NCBI RefSeq assembly: GCF_000282495.1 | Contig: NZ_AKJE01000026.1 | Span: 103,193 to 167,192 of the forward strand | Source: Pseudomonas sp. GM79 | GTDB lineage: Bacteria; Pseudomonadota; Gammaproteobacteria; Pseudomonadales; Pseudomonadaceae | Direction of reading: 5' to 3' | DNA: 64,000 nt | Part shown: positions 27,680-38,186 of the stretch, piece by piece | Position numbering within the stretch: the stretch's first letter is position 1 | Layout: each line of letters starts with the position of its first letter | Translations under genes and position numbers: made by a program | The notes under the pieces: generated by a model | Database searches by the model: none | Told to the model about the DNA's origin: nothing | What the model saw: the letters and a program-made list of their open reading frames with translations, nothing else

Positions 27680-27770
27680 GTGTGGGAGCGGGCTTGCTCG
27701 CGAAAGCGGTCTGTCAGTCACATCAATGCTGGATGTGCCGCCGTCTTCGCGAGCAAGCCCGCTCCCACAT
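27680..27770. repeat. REPIN between purH and purD
   Basis: TGTGGGAGCGGGCTTGCTCG and its inverted copy around a spacer of about 30 bases, same family as 341-431. It sits inside the purH-purD operon, where it may tune the ratio of the two messages. Confidence 0.9.
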
Positions 27771-27782
27771 TCGATCGTCGGA

Positions 27783-29390
27783 TCAGTGACGGAAGTGGCG
27801 CATGCCGGTGAACACCATGGCGATACCGGCTTCATCAGCAGCAGCAATCACTTCGTTGTCACGCATCGAGCCACCTGGCTGGATCACCGCAGTGATACCG
27901 ACCTTGGCCGCGTTGTCGATGCCGTCACGGAACGGGAAGAATGCATCGGATGCCATGACCGCGCCCTGCACTTGCAACCCGGCGTGCTCAGCCTTGATCG
28001 CCGCAATACGAGCAGAGTTCACGCGGCTCATCTGGCCGGCGCCGACACCAATGGTCTGACGGTTCTTGGCGTAGACGATGGCGTTGGATTTAACGTATTT
28101 GGCGACTTTCCAGGCGAAGATCAGGTCATTGATTTCCTGTTCGGTCGGCGCGCGCTTGGTCACCACTTTCAGGTCTTCGCTGCCAATCATGCCGATATCG
28201 CGGCTCTGCACCAGCAAACCACCGTTGACGCGCTTGTAGTCCCAGGCCGGAACGCGATCAGCCGACCATTCGCCGCAGGCCAGCAGGCGCACGTTGGCTT
28301 TGGCTGCCACGATAGCGCGAGCTTCTGCGCTGACGGATGGAGCAATGATCACTTCGACGAACTGACGCTCGACGATGGCCTTGGCGGTTTCAGCATCCAG
28401 CTCGCGGTTGAAGGCGATGATGCCGCCGAACGCCGATTCGGTGTCGGTGGCGTAGGCCAGTTCGTAGGCCTGACGGATGCCGCCTTCAGCGTCCGGGCTC
28501 ACGGCCACGCCGCACGGGTTGGCATGCTTGACGATCACGCAGGCCGGTTTGACGAAGCTCTTCACACATTCCAGCGCGGCGTCGGTGTCGGCCACGTTGT
28601 TGAACGACAGCTCTTTGCCTTGCAGCTGGGTCGCGGTAGCAATGCCCACTTCGGCTGGCTTGGCTTCAACGTAGAACGCCGCGCTCTGGTGCGGGTTCTC
28701 GCCGTAGCGCATTTCCTGGGCCTTGATGAACTGGCTGTTGAAGGTGCGCGGGAATTCGCTGCGACCTTCAGTGGAGAGGGTTTCAGCCGCCTGGTTCACG
28801 GTGCCCATGTAGTTGGCGATCATGCCGTCATAGGCGGCGGTGTGTTCGAAGGCCTTGAGCATCAGGTCGAAACGCTGAGCGTAGGTCAGGCCGCCGGCCT
28901 TGAGGCTTTCCAGGACGTTGGCGTAATCGCTGGCATTCACCACGATGGCCACGTCTTTGTGGTTCTTGGCTGCCGAACGGACCATGGTCGGGCCGCCGAT
29001 GTCGATGTTTTCGATGGCGGTCGGCAGGTCGCAGCCTGGCTTGTTGATGGTGGCTTCGAACGGGTACAGGTTGACCGCAACCAGGTCGATCGGCTTGATG
29101 CCGTGCTCATTCATGATGGCGTCGTCGATACCGCGACGACCGAGGATCCCGCCGTGGATTTTCGGGTGCAGGGTTTTCACCCGACCGTCCATCATTTCTG
29201 CGAAACCGGTGTAGTCCGCGACTTCCACTGCGGCAACGCCGTTGTCGCGCAGCAGCTTGAACGTCCCGCCGGTGGAGAGGATCTCGACGCCCAGGGCTTC
29301 GAGCTCCTTGGCGAATTCAAGGATCCCGGTCTTGTCGGAAACGCTGATCAAGGCGCGGCGGATCGGCAGGCGGGTAGTCTGGTCGGTCAT
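27783..29390 (-). CDS. purH: Bifunctional AICAR formyltransferase / IMP cyclohydrolase
   Basis: 535 residues. PurH does the last two steps of IMP synthesis. The N-terminal cyclohydrolase domain shows [16 protein letters not shown] and [15 protein letters not shown]; the C-terminal formyltransferase domain shows [13 protein letters not shown] [23 protein letters not shown] and the closing [12 protein letters not shown] segment. Start set at ATG 29390 ([15 protein letters not shown]), the usual Pseudomonas N-terminus; two upstream in-frame ATGs exist. First purine gene after fis on this strand, separated by the fis terminator. Confidence 0.96.
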   Translation of the reverse strand: MTDQTTRLPIRRALISVSDKTGILEFAKELEALGVEILSTGGTFKLLRDNGVAAVEVADYTGFAEMMDGRVKTLHPKIHGGILGRRGIDDAIMNEHGIKPIDLVAVNLYPFEATINKPGCDLPTAIENIDIGGPTMVRSAAKNHKDVAIVVNASDYANVLESLKAGGLTYAQRFDLMLKAFEHTAAYDGMIANYMGTVNQAAETLSTEGRSEFPRTFNSQFIKAQEMRYGENPHQSAAFYVEAKPAEVGIATATQLQGKELSFNNVADTDAALECVKSFVKPACVIVKHANPCGVAVSPDAEGGIRQAYELAYATDTESAFGGIIAFNRELDAETAKAIVERQFVEVIIAPSVSAEARAIVAAKANVRLLACGEWSADRVPAWDYKRVNGGLLVQSRDIGMIGSEDLKVVTKRAPTEQEINDLIFAWKVAKYVKSNAIVYAKNRQTIGVGAGQMSRVNSARIAAIKAEHAGLQVQGAVMASDAFFPFRDGIDNAAKVGITAVIQPGGSMRDNEVIAAADEAGIAMVFTGMRHFRH

Positions 29391-29423
29391 TTCAAATTCC
29401 ATCAAAAGCAAGGGAAGTCAGCA

Positions 29424-29456
29424 AAAAAGGCGACCGGTTTTACGCGGGCGCCTTTC
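29424..29456 (-). terminator. Terminator of fis
   Basis: Read leftward, AAAGGCG pairs with CGCCTTT across a 16-base loop and is followed by a T-run of six. It lies between the fis stop and purH. Confidence 0.8.
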
Positions 29457-29472
29457 TGGTTTGATTGAATGC

Positions 29473-29793
29473 TTACAGCAAATCGTACTGCTTGAGTTTC
29501 TTGCGCAGGGTGCCGCGGTTCAGCCCGAGCAGCTCACTGGCCTTGGTCTGGTTGCCCTTGACGTAGTTCATCACGCATTCGAGCAGGGGAGCCTCGACTT
29601 CGGAGAGCACCAGGTTGTACACATCCGTGACGGCAGCGCCCTCAAGGTGGGCGAAATAATTGTGCAGCGCCTTCTCGACACTCCCGCGAAGGGTCTGACC
29701 TTCTTCGCTCGGCGTATTGAGGTGCTGTTTCAAATTCACGTTGTCGCTCACGGGTGTTGTTCCACTCACTAAAGTCTCGGTCATCATCGTCAT
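29473..29793 (-). CDS. fis: Nucleoid protein Fis
   Basis: 106 residues. Small DNA-bending protein that controls rRNA, growth-phase and recombination functions. The C-terminal helix-turn-helix ([20 protein letters not shown]) is the classic Fis signature, near residues 80-100. Start ATG 29793 (MTMMTETLV) overlaps the dusB stop by three bases, so the dusB-fis pair is coupled, the arrangement known in gamma-proteobacteria. A start four codons into the gene at the second ATG is possible. Followed by a clear terminator. Confidence 0.95.
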   Translation of the reverse strand: MTMMTETLVSGTTPVSDNVNLKQHLNTPSEEGQTLRGSVEKALHNYFAHLEGAAVTDVYNLVLSEVEAPLLECVMNYVKGNQTKASELLGLNRGTLRKKLKQYDLL

Positions 29794-30800
29794 GCGGCCA
29801 CCCCTTCTCCGTCCCCTGTCAGGCTCTTGTAACGTTCGGCGAAGAAGGCCCGAACGTAGGCGCATTGTGCTTCCGTATCTTCCAAACGATTGAAGTGGGC
29901 GCGGAACTCCCTGGCGCCCGGCAAGGTTGCGAGATACCAGCCCACATGCTTGCGAGCTATGCGCACGCCCATGACGTCGCCATAGAAGGCATGCAGCGCG
30001 GCCAGATGCTCAAGCAGAATACGTTCCACCTCGATCAGTTCCGGTGCCGGGAGTTTTTCGCCGGTACGCAGATAATGGTCGATTTCACGAAAAATCCATG
30101 GCTGCCCCTGAGCAGCCCGACCCACCAACAGGCCATCGGCACCGGTCGCGTCGAGCACGTACCGGGCCTTCTCGGGCGAATCGATATCGCCGTTGGCGAA
30201 GACCGGAATCGACACCGCCTGCTTGATCGCGGCAATGGTGTCGTACTCGGCTTCCCCGGTATACAGATCGGCACGGGTGCGGCCATGCACCGCCAACGCC
30301 GTAATGCCTGCCTGTTCGGCGATCTTCGCCACGGTCAGGCCATTCTTGTTCGCCCGGTCCCAGCCGGTGCGGATCTTCAAGGTAACCGGCACATCGACCG
30401 CGGCCACTACGGCCTGCAGGATCTCGGTCACCAATGCTTCATCTTTCAACAGGGCGGAACCGGCGGCCTTGTTGCAGACCTTCTTCGCCGGACAGCCCAT
30501 GTTGATATCAATAATCTGCGCGCCCAGTTCGACGTTGGCCCGGGCTGCATCCGCCAGCATCTGCGCATCTCCGCCGGCGATCTGTACCGAGCGAGGCTCG
30601 GGATCGCCTTCGTGGATCATGCGCATCCGCGATTTGCGGGTGTTCCACAAGCTCATGTCGCTGGTGACCATTTCCGAGACTACAAGGCCCGCGCCCAGTC
30701 GCTTGCACAGCTGACGAAAGGGCTGATCGGTGACACCCGCCATGGGGGCGAGAATCAAGCCGTTGTGCAATGTATATGGACCGATGCGTACCGCCGACAT
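29790..30800 (-). CDS. dusB: tRNA-dihydrouridine synthase B
   Basis: 336 residues. FMN enzyme that reduces uridine to dihydrouridine in tRNA. Seen: N-terminal [16 protein letters not shown], the catalytic cysteine region [27 protein letters not shown], and [13 protein letters not shown] followed by [12 protein letters not shown] of the TIM barrel. The pairing with fis marks it as DusB rather than DusA or DusC. The 185-base gap upstream probably holds the operon promoter. Confidence 0.95.
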   Translation of the reverse strand: MSAVRIGPYTLHNGLILAPMAGVTDQPFRQLCKRLGAGLVVSEMVTSDMSLWNTRKSRMRMIHEGDPEPRSVQIAGGDAQMLADAARANVELGAQIIDINMGCPAKKVCNKAAGSALLKDEALVTEILQAVVAAVDVPVTLKIRTGWDRANKNGLTVAKIAEQAGITALAVHGRTRADLYTGEAEYDTIAAIKQAVSIPVFANGDIDSPEKARYVLDATGADGLLVGRAAQGQPWIFREIDHYLRTGEKLPAPELIEVERILLEHLAALHAFYGDVMGVRIARKHVGWYLATLPGAREFRAHFNRLEDTEAQCAYVRAFFAERYKSLTGDGEGVAA

Positions 30801-30985
30801 AGGACTTCCCTGTTGTGGGGCCGGATCATGAGAGTTCGAAAAAGGGTTGGCATGATACCCGCTCTCGATGACTGGATAAAGGCTGAATTGAACAAAATCT
30901 GAACAGTAATTTTGTTATCGCCAGCGGTTTGGTACTAGCAATCAAAGTCAGAAATATGCCGTCAAGCCTGTAACACTTGAGCGTT

Positions 30986-32206
30986 TCACTCGGGGGAATG
31001 GAAGCTCAGGCTGTAGTTCACCGCTTTGGGGCCTGGATCGAGAATGTCCAGCGCGATGTGGATTGGCGTTTGCGGCGGCATTTCCGCCATCCCTTCGAGA
31101 TCACCGTTGAGGTACTCGCCGGGCTTGAAGCGACGGCTGGCGATCAGGTGGCCGTTGAGGTCAGCAAAACGCAGCTCAAGCAGCGGGAAAGGCTGGGAGA
31201 AGGGCGCGCGATTGTAGATGATCGCGTCGACCACCAATGCGCCATTGAAGTCCGGGTGGCTGCGGACCACCAGGTTGCTGCTTTTGACTTTTGCGATGTC
31301 GACCTTGGACGGCACGGTGCAGCCGATGTGCGGGCACAGTTGCTGGAACCACGGACGGTACTGGTCCTGGCGTGCCAGTTCGTCAAAGTGATAGGCGACG
31401 TATTGACCGGCGAGGCCGGCGGTGCCGAGCAGGATCAGCAGCAGCCAGAAAAAGCGCCGGCCCCAGGGGGAGCGACGTTTTTGCCAGTCCAGTTGCAACG
31501 GATCGTCGGTCAGATCCTCCAATACTTCCGCGCGCAGCGCCGGTTCGCTGCGTTCACGTCGCTTGCGCAGGGGTTCGACCGAGGGCAGGTCATCGTCGAC
31601 TTCATCGGGAGTCGCCGACAGGTTGCCAAAGGGGATCGGGGCGTCAAGCGGGTCGTGCAGGCGCAGCTGTTGGATCTCGGGTTCGTCGTCCAGATCCGCG
31701 GGCTCCAGCGACAGCGAAGGCTCGGTGCGCGAATGTTTGTATGGTTCGATCGTGGGTTCTGGCGTGGGCGTGTCGGCGATTTTTGCACGATCGGCGGCCG
31801 ATTCACTGAAGAGGCTGTCGGACCAGGGCTCCTGGTCGTGCTCGGTGGTATCGCGGCGAGCGCTGAGGCTGTCTTCGCGGGGCCGGGTGAATTCCGTTGT
31901 TGGCTGGATTTCCCGCTGTTCGAGCCGGGCGAGCTCTTCGTCCAGATCCAGGCTGTCCAGATCCATTTCTGCAGCCGTCCATTGCTTTTGGCTGATGGCT
32001 CGCTGCACGGGCGGTTCGACGGGCGCCGGTGCAACCGGTTTGACCGTTTCCTTGCCGGCCCGCTGCTCGAGTAACTGCTTGGCGGCGTTGAACACCTGCA
32101 AACACGAGCCGCAACGAACCACTCCACGGGCCACGCTTAACTGAGTATGGCTGACGCGGAAGCTGGTTTGGCAATGCGGGCACTGGGTGACGAAGCTGTC
32201 GGTCAT
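30986..32206 (-). CDS. Zinc-ribbon and DUF3426 membrane protein
   Basis: 406 residues. The N-terminus is a MJ0042-type zinc ribbon (CPHCQTSFRVSHTQ, then CGSCLQVFNA). A long acidic, low-complexity linker (about 60-250) follows, then one membrane helix (FWLLLILLGTAGLAGQYVAY, about 265-285) and a periplasmic DUF3426 domain. The same gene sits between prmA and dusB in P. aeruginosa. No molecular role is established that I know of; the build suggests a cytoplasmic metal-binding head tethered to a periplasmic domain. It lies 30 bases downstream of prmA and is likely cotranscribed. Confidence 0.88.
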   Translation of the reverse strand: MTDSFVTQCPHCQTSFRVSHTQLSVARGVVRCGSCLQVFNAAKQLLEQRAGKETVKPVAPAPVEPPVQRAISQKQWTAAEMDLDSLDLDEELARLEQREIQPTTEFTRPREDSLSARRDTTEHDQEPWSDSLFSESAADRAKIADTPTPEPTIEPYKHSRTEPSLSLEPADLDDEPEIQQLRLHDPLDAPIPFGNLSATPDEVDDDLPSVEPLRKRRERSEPALRAEVLEDLTDDPLQLDWQKRRSPWGRRFFWLLLILLGTAGLAGQYVAYHFDELARQDQYRPWFQQLCPHIGCTVPSKVDIAKVKSSNLVVRSHPDFNGALVVDAIIYNRAPFSQPFPLLELRFADLNGHLIASRRFKPGEYLNGDLEGMAEMPPQTPIHIALDILDPGPKAVNYSLSFHSPE

Positions 32207-32236
32207 GCGGCAATCCGGTTTATGCAGGCGCTCATT

Positions 32237-33115
32237 CTAGCGCCGACGGCCAGTAATGCGTACCCAGCCGTCGCGATTGGCAATCGGATCCAGATCGAAG
32301 TCCTGAGCGTAGGCGGCGGCGACTTCTTCACCTTGTTCGGCGAGGATGCCCGACAGTGCCAAACGACCGCCCGGCTTGACCAGGCTGGACAGTTGCGGAG
32401 CCAGCGAAACCAGCGGGCCGGCAAGAATGTTGGCGACCAGTACGTCGGCCTGAACCTGTGGCAGGTCTTGTGGCAGATACAGCGGAAAGAGTTCGTCAGC
32501 AATGTTGTTGCGCCCGGCGTTGTCGCGGGAAGCCTCCAGCGCCTGCACGTCGATGTCGGTGCCGACGGCTTGCTTGGCGCCCAGTAACAGGGCGGCAATC
32601 GCCAGAATCCCCGAACCGCAACCGAAGTCGAGCACGTTGCAACCTTTCAGGTCCTGACCGTCGAGCCATTCCAGGCACAGTGCGGTGGTCGGATGAGTGC
32701 CGGTGCCGAACGCCAGGCCCGGGTCCAGCAGCAAGTTCACTGCGTCCGGCTCAGGCGCGGCGTGCCAGCTCGGGACGATCCACAGGCGCTGACCGAAGCG
32801 CATCGGCTGGAAACCGTCCATCCAGCTGCGTTCCCAATCCTGGTCTTCGATCACTTCGCTGTGATGCTCGGGCAGCGGGCTGCCAGTCAGCAGCTCAAGA
32901 TGGGCCAGCACAGGACCAGGCTCGGTGCCGCCTTCGAACAAGGCCAACAAGTGAGTGTGCGACCACAGCGGGGTGGTATTGAGTTCCGGCTCGAAAATCG
33001 GCTGATCTTCGGCGTCCATGAAAGTCACCGACACGGCGCCCACTTCAAGGAAAGCGTCTTCGTAGGTTTCGGCTTGTTCTGGGCTGATGGCGAGACGGAC
33101 TTGCAGCCAAGGCAT
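32237..33115 (-). CDS. prmA: Ribosomal protein L11 methyltransferase
   Basis: 292 residues. PrmA trimethylates lysines and the N-terminus of ribosomal protein L11 with S-adenosylmethionine. Seen: N-terminal substrate-binding domain ([20 protein letters not shown]), then the Rossmann methyltransferase with [36 protein letters not shown] and [16 protein letters not shown]. Start ATG 33115 is the family N-terminus; longer in-frame reading upstream passes through the REPIN and is not protein-like. Leads into the DUF3426 gene. Confidence 0.95.
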   Translation of the reverse strand: MPWLQVRLAISPEQAETYEDAFLEVGAVSVTFMDAEDQPIFEPELNTTPLWSHTHLLALFEGGTEPGPVLAHLELLTGSPLPEHHSEVIEDQDWERSWMDGFQPMRFGQRLWIVPSWHAAPEPDAVNLLLDPGLAFGTGTHPTTALCLEWLDGQDLKGCNVLDFGCGSGILAIAALLLGAKQAVGTDIDVQALEASRDNAGRNNIADELFPLYLPQDLPQVQADVLVANILAGPLVSLAPQLSSLVKPGGRLALSGILAEQGEEVAAAYAQDFDLDPIANRDGWVRITGRRR

Positions 33116-33213
33116 GGCGGGCACCTTTGAAAAATATAGATTGCAGCCTAGCGGGCTGCGAGAAGCGCGCAAGTTTACGCGAGCGTGGCTAAGAAGACGA
33201 CCATGGTTGAAGA

Positions 33214-33295
33214 TCAAAAGATCGCAGCCTTCGGCAGCTCCTATAGGGGGGACGCATTCCAAATGTAGGAGCTGCCGAAGGCTGCGATCTTTTGA
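33214..33295. repeat. REPIN between accC and prmA
   Basis: TCAAAAGATCGCAGCCTTCG and its inverted copy around a spacer of about 25 bases, same family as 4758-4831. It separates the accC terminator from prmA. Confidence 0.9.
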
Positions 33296-33309
33296 CTTTG
33301 CTTCAGAAA

Positions 33310-33339
33310 CAACAAAGCCGCTCGAAAGCGGCTTTGTTG
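33310..33339 (-). terminator. Terminator of accBC
   Basis: A perfect 13-base stem (CAACAAAGCCGCT / AGCGGCTTTGTTG) with a CGAA loop, 15 bases past the accC stop, followed leftward by TTTC. Confidence 0.85.
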
Positions 33340-33353
33340 GTATGGATCACAGC

Positions 33354-34712
33354 TTAATGCTTTTCGCCAGCCAGCTTGTGTTCCAGGTAGTGGATGTTGA
33401 CTCCGCCTTCGCAGAAGCCAGCATCGCGGACCAGGTCGCGGTGCAGCGGGATGTTGGTCTTGATCCCGTCGACAACGATTTCGTCCAGCGCATTGCGCAT
33501 GCGCGCCATGGCTTCGTCACGGGTGGCGCCGTAGGTGATCAGCTTGCCGATCAACGAATCGTAGTTCGGCGGAACGGCATAGCCACTGTACAGGTGCGAA
33601 TCGACGCGAACGCCGTTGCCGCCTGGAGCGTGGAAATGCTTGACCGTGCCAGGGCTAGGCATGAAGGTTTTCGGGTCTTCGGCGTTGATCCGGCATTCCA
33701 GCGCGTGACCGCGGATAACGACGTCATCCTGGGTGTACGACAGCTTGTTGCCAGCGGCGATGCTGAGCATCTCCTTGACGATGTCGATGCCGGTGACCAT
33801 TTCCGATACCGGGTGCTCTACCTGGACGCGAGTGTTCATCTCGATGAAGTAGAAGTGGCCGTTCTCGTACAGGAACTCGAACGTGCCGGCGCCACGGTAG
33901 CCGATGTCGATGCAAGCCTTGACGCAGCGAGCGAGGACTTCAGCGCGTGCTTTCTCGTCGATGCCCGGTGCCGGCGCTTCTTCGAGAACCTTCTGGTGGC
34001 GACGTTGCAGCGAGCAATCGCGGTCACCCAGATGGATAGCGTGGCCCTGGCCGTCGGAAAGTACCTGAACTTCCACGTGACGTGGGTTTGTCAGGAATTT
34101 TTCCAGATAGACCATCGGGTTGCCGAATGCTGCGCCCGCTTCGGAGCGGGTCAGTTTCGCCGAGGAGATCAGGTCTTCCTCTTTGTGCACCACGCGCATG
34201 CCACGACCACCGCCGCCGCCAGCGGCTTTGATGATCACTGGATAGCCGACTTCGCGGCCGATGCCCAGAGCGGTTTCTTCGTCTTCCGGCAATGGGCCGT
34301 CGGAACCCGGAACGGTCGGCACGCCGGCGGCGATCATGGCGTGCTTGGCCGATACCTTGTCGCCCATCAGGCGAATGGTTTCGGCTTTCGGGCCAATGAA
34401 CGCGAAGCCGGAGTTCTCGACCTGTTCGGCAAAGTCGGCGTTTTCCGCAAGGAAGCCGTAGCCTGGGTGGATGGCGGTAGCGCCAGTCACTTCAGCGGCG
34501 GCGATGATGGCCGGAATGTGCAGGTAAGAGTGCGCGGCCGAGGCCGGGCCGATGCAGACGGATTCGTCTGCCAGGCCCAGGTGCATCAGCTCTTTGTCGG
34601 CCTTGGAGTAAACGGCGACAGTCTTGATGCCCATCTCTTTGCAGGCACGCAGAATCCGCAGGGCGATCTCACCGCGGTTGGCGATCAGAACTTTTTCCAA
34701 CTTCGCAGTCAT
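33354..34712 (-). CDS. accC: Biotin carboxylase subunit of acetyl-CoA carboxylase
   Basis: 452 residues. It carboxylates the biotin on AccB with ATP and bicarbonate in the first step of fatty acid synthesis. Seen: [18 protein letters not shown] at the N-terminus, the glycine-rich ATP-grasp loop [14 protein letters not shown] near residue 160, and [15 protein letters not shown] near 290 with catalytic Glu and Arg. Start set at ATG 34712 ([10 protein letters not shown]), preceded by a GGAG-type site; ATG 34733 would reach back to the accB stop. Second gene of the accB-accC operon, 17 bases after accB. Confidence 0.96.
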   Translation of the reverse strand: MTAKLEKVLIANRGEIALRILRACKEMGIKTVAVYSKADKELMHLGLADESVCIGPASAAHSYLHIPAIIAAAEVTGATAIHPGYGFLAENADFAEQVENSGFAFIGPKAETIRLMGDKVSAKHAMIAAGVPTVPGSDGPLPEDEETALGIGREVGYPVIIKAAGGGGGRGMRVVHKEEDLISSAKLTRSEAGAAFGNPMVYLEKFLTNPRHVEVQVLSDGQGHAIHLGDRDCSLQRRHQKVLEEAPAPGIDEKARAEVLARCVKACIDIGYRGAGTFEFLYENGHFYFIEMNTRVQVEHPVSEMVTGIDIVKEMLSIAAGNKLSYTQDDVVIRGHALECRINAEDPKTFMPSPGTVKHFHAPGGNGVRVDSHLYSGYAVPPNYDSLIGKLITYGATRDEAMARMRNALDEIVVDGIKTNIPLHRDLVRDAGFCEGGVNIHYLEHKLAGEKH

Positions 34713-34729
34713 CAAAGTTTCTCCGCGGT

Positions 34730-35197
34730 TCAAACGATGGTGAACAGCGGTTGGTCGTACTCAACCGGCTGGCCGTCTTCGACGAGGATGGATTCGATCA
34801 CACCGCTGGCTTCAGCTTCGATGTGGTTCATCATCTTCATGGCTTCGACGATGCACAGGGTGTCGCCTTTCTTCACGGTCTGGCCGACTTCAACGAAGGA
34901 CGGCGAGGACGGCGAGGATTTGCGATAGAAGGTACCGACCATCGGCGAACGGGCAACGTTGCCGTTCAGCGCAGGTGCGGCCGGGGCTGCAGGCGCAGCG
35001 GCGGCAACCGGAGCAGCGGCGACAGGCGCAGGCGCCGGTGCCGGAGCATGCATAGGAGCGGGAGCGTAGTACTGCTGAGCCGGCGTCTTGCTGTGACGGC
35101 TGATGCGTACGGACTCTTCGCCTTCCTTGATCTCGAGCTCGTCGATACCGGACTCTTCCAGCAATTCGATCAGTTTCTTAACTTTACGGATATCCAT
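34730..35197 (-). CDS. accB: Biotin carboxyl carrier protein
   Basis: 155 residues. It carries the biotin for acetyl-CoA carboxylase. An N-terminal helical part ([20 protein letters not shown]) is followed by an Ala/Pro-rich flexible linker (about 40-78) and the biotinyl domain with the biotinylation motif [15 protein letters not shown] near residue 120, the lysine between the two methionines being modified. First gene of accBC, just downstream of aroQ, the order known from many gamma-proteobacteria. Confidence 0.96.
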   Translation of the reverse strand: MDIRKVKKLIELLEESGIDELEIKEGEESVRISRHSKTPAQQYYAPAPMHAPAPAPAPVAAAPVAAAAPAAPAAPALNGNVARSPMVGTFYRKSSPSSPSFVEVGQTVKKGDTLCIVEAMKMMNHIEAEASGVIESILVEDGQPVEYDQPLFTIV

Positions 35198-35246
35198 GAA
35201 TCATCAACTCCCAAGGGTCGGTCAGGGGGCGTTTAACGCTTGTTGT

Positions 35247-35699
35247 TCAAGCTGTTGCCTGTCTTTCAAGCTGCTCTAGGGCGGCCTCCAGGGCCAGTCG
35301 ATAACCGCTGGCGCCAAGGCCGCAGATCACTCCCACCGCAACGTCGGAGAAGTAAGAGTGATGGCGGAAAGGTTCGCGTTTGTGCACGTTAGACAAATGC
35401 ACTTCGATGAATGGGATGCTCACTGCCAGCAGCGCGTCACGTAATGCGACACTTGTATGCGTAAAAGCTGCTGGATTGATCAGAATGAAGTCCACACCTT
35501 CGCCGCGAGCAGCGTGGATGCGGTCGATCAATTCGTACTCGGCGTTGCTTTGTAGATAGAGCAAATGGTGGCCGGCATTGCGCGCCCGCTGTTCCAGATC
35601 CTGGTTGATTTGCGCCAGGGTGGTGGCACCGTAGACGCCCGGTTCCCGGGTGCCGAGCAGGTTCAGGTTGGGGCCGTGTAAAACCAATAAGGTCGCCAT
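35247..35699 (-). CDS. aroQ: 3-dehydroquinate dehydratase, type II
   Basis: 150 residues, standard for the dodecameric type II enzyme. It removes water from 3-dehydroquinate in the shikimate pathway. Seen: [21 protein letters not shown] with the active-site arginine and tyrosine near the N-terminus, [17 protein letters not shown] with the substrate-binding Asn and His, and [18 protein letters not shown]. Start ATG 35699 (MATLLVLHG) fits the family and has an AGCAG-GA type site; an in-frame ATG 18 bases upstream is less likely. Upstream of accBC on the same strand. Confidence 0.96.
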   Translation of the reverse strand: MATLLVLHGPNLNLLGTREPGVYGATTLAQINQDLEQRARNAGHHLLYLQSNAEYELIDRIHAARGEGVDFILINPAAFTHTSVALRDALLAVSIPFIEVHLSNVHKREPFRHHSYFSDVAVGVICGLGASGYRLALEAALEQLERQATA

Positions 35700-35831
35700 C
35701 TGCTGCTCCTTTGTCATCTGTGTGCAATTGTCAGAACCCGGCGACTATGCCGCAAAGCCTTTGTGACTGTCCAGTTCTATGCAATAGCCAGCACGATGGC
35801 CGATGTTTACGCGAAATATATGACCGGACAA

Positions 35832-37571
35832 TTAAATCCGGTCATTTGCTTTCGCAACACGTTCGGCGAAGTTTTTCGCGTTGATCTCGCCGATCACCCG
35901 CACATCGCCACGTTCGACACCATCTTTGCCAAAAAACATCAGCGCCGGAGGACCGAATAGCTTGTAGCGGTCGAGCAGGGCGCGTTGTTCGGCGTTGCTG
36001 GCGGTGATGTCGAAACGGATCAATCGATAGCCTTTGAGGCGTTCGATGACATTGGCATCGGTGAGCACTTCGTGTTCGATGACTTTGCAACTGATGCACC
36101 AATCGGCGTACCAATCGAGCAGCAGTGGTGTGCCAGAGGACTTGGCTTCGTCGAGGACGCGGTCCAGTTCGGCTGGTGTGGTAATGGTTTGCCAGTTGCC
36201 GGCGATTGGCGGTTGACCGTTGCTGGCGACATTGCGTGGTTGGCCAATGGGGTTCAACGGATCGGTCTGGCCACTGAAGGCGCCGTACCAACAGGTCAGG
36301 GCATAAAACAGCAGGAACATCCCGAGCAGTTGCCCCAGGCGTTTTCTTGGCGGTTTATAAACGAATTCCAGTGCGCCCATAAACAATCCGACGCCACCTG
36401 CGAGCAAGCCGATCAACAGCAAGGTGATCTGGCCCGGCAATACCCGGCTGAGCAAAGCAATCGCCAGCCCGAGCAGCAGCACCCCAATCGCGTTTTTCAC
36501 GTAGATCAGCCAAGGTCCGCTTTTCGGCAGCCAGGCTGCGCCGCCGGTTGCCACCAGCAACAGCGGCGCGCCCATGCCCAGACCGAGCATGAACAATTTC
36601 AATCCGCCACCCAGAGCATCGCCGCTGGCGCTGATGTACAGCAGCGCGCCGGCCAGTGGTGCCGATACACACGGCGAAACCAGCAGGCTCGACACCACGC
36701 CCAGCACGGCCGCGCCCCACAATGAGCCGCCTTCGGTACGCCCGGCGATCCGGTCCAGGCGGCTGCTGATGGCATGGGGGAGTTTCAGTTCGAATACGCC
36801 AAACATGGCCAGGGCAAATACCGCGAAAAACATCGCGAACGGCACCAGCACCCAGGCCGACTGCAAGCGCGCCTGAAGATTGAGCTGTGCGCCGAACATT
36901 CCCATCAACGCACCGAGCAGGGCGAAACAAGCGGCCATCGGCAGCACGTAAGCCAGCGACAGGTTGAAGCCGCGTAACCCGCCAACCTGTCCACGCAGGA
37001 CCACGCCGGAGAGGATCGGCAGCATCGGCAGCACGCAGGGGGTGAAGGTCAGGCCAACACCTGCAAGAAAAAACAGCGCCAGTTCGCGCCAGCTCCAGGA
37101 TGTGGTCGCGCCGCCGCTGCCATCAATATTCAGGCGTTCGGTCTCAGGCGGATAACACAGGCCTTTGTCGGCGCAGCCCTGGTAGGTCACGACCAGCGTA
37201 AAGGCGCGTGAGTCGGTGCGTGGCAGTTCTACATCGAGAATGCCGTGGTAAACCTCGACATCGCCGAAGAACTCATCGTGCTTTTGTTCGCCTTTGGGCA
37301 GTTGCGCCGCGCCGAGGCCAATGTCGGCCGGGTCGGCGCGAAACTGGAAGCGATGGCGATAGAGGTAGTAACCCTCGGTGGCGACGAAACGCAGCTTGAT
37401 CGATTGCGGCGTGCTTTCTACCAGGCTCAACTGAAAGGCTTCTCGCACCGGCAGGAAGTCGGCGCTGTTGTTGATCGAACCCAGGGTGGAACTGGGCCGA
37501 CTGTCCAGCAACCCGGCGGCGGAGGCCGGCAGGGCGAGCACTAAAAACAGCAGGCAAAGCAAACGGCGCAT
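35832..37571 (-). CDS. dsbD: Thiol:disulfide interchange protein DsbD
   Basis: 579 residues. DsbD moves electrons from cytoplasmic thioredoxin to periplasmic DsbC and related proteins. Order: signal peptide (MRRLLCLLFLVLALPASA), periplasmic alpha domain with CADKGLCYPPETE, eight membrane helices with the reactive cysteines in FTPCVLPMLPIL and SPCVSAPLAGAL, and a C-terminal thioredoxin-like domain with WYADWCISCKVIE. All six key cysteines are present. Start ATG 37571 gives a proper signal peptide; longer readings do not. PAO1 has dsbD (dipZ) at the same place. Confidence 0.95.
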   Translation of the reverse strand: MRRLLCLLFLVLALPASAAGLLDSRPSSTLGSINNSADFLPVREAFQLSLVESTPQSIKLRFVATEGYYLYRHRFQFRADPADIGLGAAQLPKGEQKHDEFFGDVEVYHGILDVELPRTDSRAFTLVVTYQGCADKGLCYPPETERLNIDGSGGATTSWSWRELALFFLAGVGLTFTPCVLPMLPILSGVVLRGQVGGLRGFNLSLAYVLPMAACFALLGALMGMFGAQLNLQARLQSAWVLVPFAMFFAVFALAMFGVFELKLPHAISSRLDRIAGRTEGGSLWGAAVLGVVSSLLVSPCVSAPLAGALLYISASGDALGGGLKLFMLGLGMGAPLLLVATGGAAWLPKSGPWLIYVKNAIGVLLLGLAIALLSRVLPGQITLLLIGLLAGGVGLFMGALEFVYKPPRKRLGQLLGMFLLFYALTCWYGAFSGQTDPLNPIGQPRNVASNGQPPIAGNWQTITTPAELDRVLDEAKSSGTPLLLDWYADWCISCKVIEHEVLTDANVIERLKGYRLIRFDITASNAEQRALLDRYKLFGPPALMFFGKDGVERGDVRVIGEINAKNFAERVAKANDRI

Positions 37572-37642
37572 GACAATCTCGCGTATCGGAATTGGGGGCA
37601 TGATAGCGGACGCAAGCGTGTGTTGCCTCGTAACCCGGATCT

Positions 37643-37731
37643 GTAGGAGCGAGGCTTGCCCGCGAAGAACGATAATGCGGTTTAACAGGGGGGCCGTGTA
37701 ATCGTTCTTCGCGGGCAAGCCTCGCTCCTAC
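37643..37731. repeat. REPIN overlapping the end of the 37728 gene
   Basis: GTAGGAGCGAGGCTTGCCCG and its perfect inverted copy, 31 bases each, around a 27-base spacer. The right arm contains the TAG stop codon of the leftward gene at 37728, so the repeat fixes where that protein ends. Confidence 0.92.
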
Positions 37732-38186
37732 GGTAATCCGCTGGAGTGGTTGCACAGGTTGATTGTTACAGGCGTGTAGTGGGTGTTGTCGGTATGTCGA
37801 AACAGCGTGCTGCTGTGATACTCATAGACTTCCTGGTTGGTCGACACATTGATGACCGAGCCTTGGAGATCGACCTTTATGGCTGGATCTCGGGTGACCA
37901 GAAACGGACCGGCAGTCTTGAGTTCAGACGCTATTTGTTCGTCGGATGGCAGCTCGCGATAGACATAGTATCGATAGCTGAACGGCACTGTCGCTCCGCC
38001 TCGATCATCCTTGATGCCGTAGATGAAGCCATGTTCGCCAAGGGGCAGTTTGAGTACAACATCGGTCAACACCGGGGCGCTGGAAGACATAAGCCATGTC
38101 CCGCCTATGTAGGCCAGGCATGCCGCCAGCAGGCAGGTGGTGACTATTGTGTATGCCGTTTTTTTAGTAGTTCCTGAACCGGGCAT
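37728..38186 (-). CDS. Single-pass membrane protein, candidate partner of the type 44 toxin
   Basis: 152 residues, family not recognised. A short basic N-terminus is followed by one membrane helix (AYTIVTTCLLAACLAYIGGTWL, about 10-31) and an extracytoplasmic domain of about 120 residues, beta-rich in appearance. Start ATG 38186 has GGAG 6 to 7 bases upstream and lies inside the end of the toxin gene (23-base overlap), so the two are translated together. A membrane-anchored protein right after a small toxin is a common immunity arrangement, and this is my best guess; no immunity family signature is visible. Its stop codon lies in a REPIN arm, so the C-terminus may have been altered by the repeat. 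Confidence 0.7.
   Translation of the reverse strand: MPGSGTTKKTAYTIVTTCLLAACLAYIGGTWLMSSSAPVLTDVVLKLPLGEHGFIYGIKDDRGGATVPFSYRYYVYRELPSDEQIASELKTAGPFLVTRDPAIKVDLQGSVINVSTNQEVYEYHSSTLFRHTDNTHYTPVTINLCNHSSGLP

Noticed and set aside
27645..29468. Long open frame (about 600 codons) on the plus strand opposite purH
   Set aside because: It is the mirror of a clearly recognised gene, has a composition typical of antisense frames in GC-rich DNA, and shows no family motif.
33087..34928. Long plus-strand open frame opposite accC
   Set aside because: Antisense to accC and part of accB; it also runs through a REPIN and the accC terminator, which is not protein-like.
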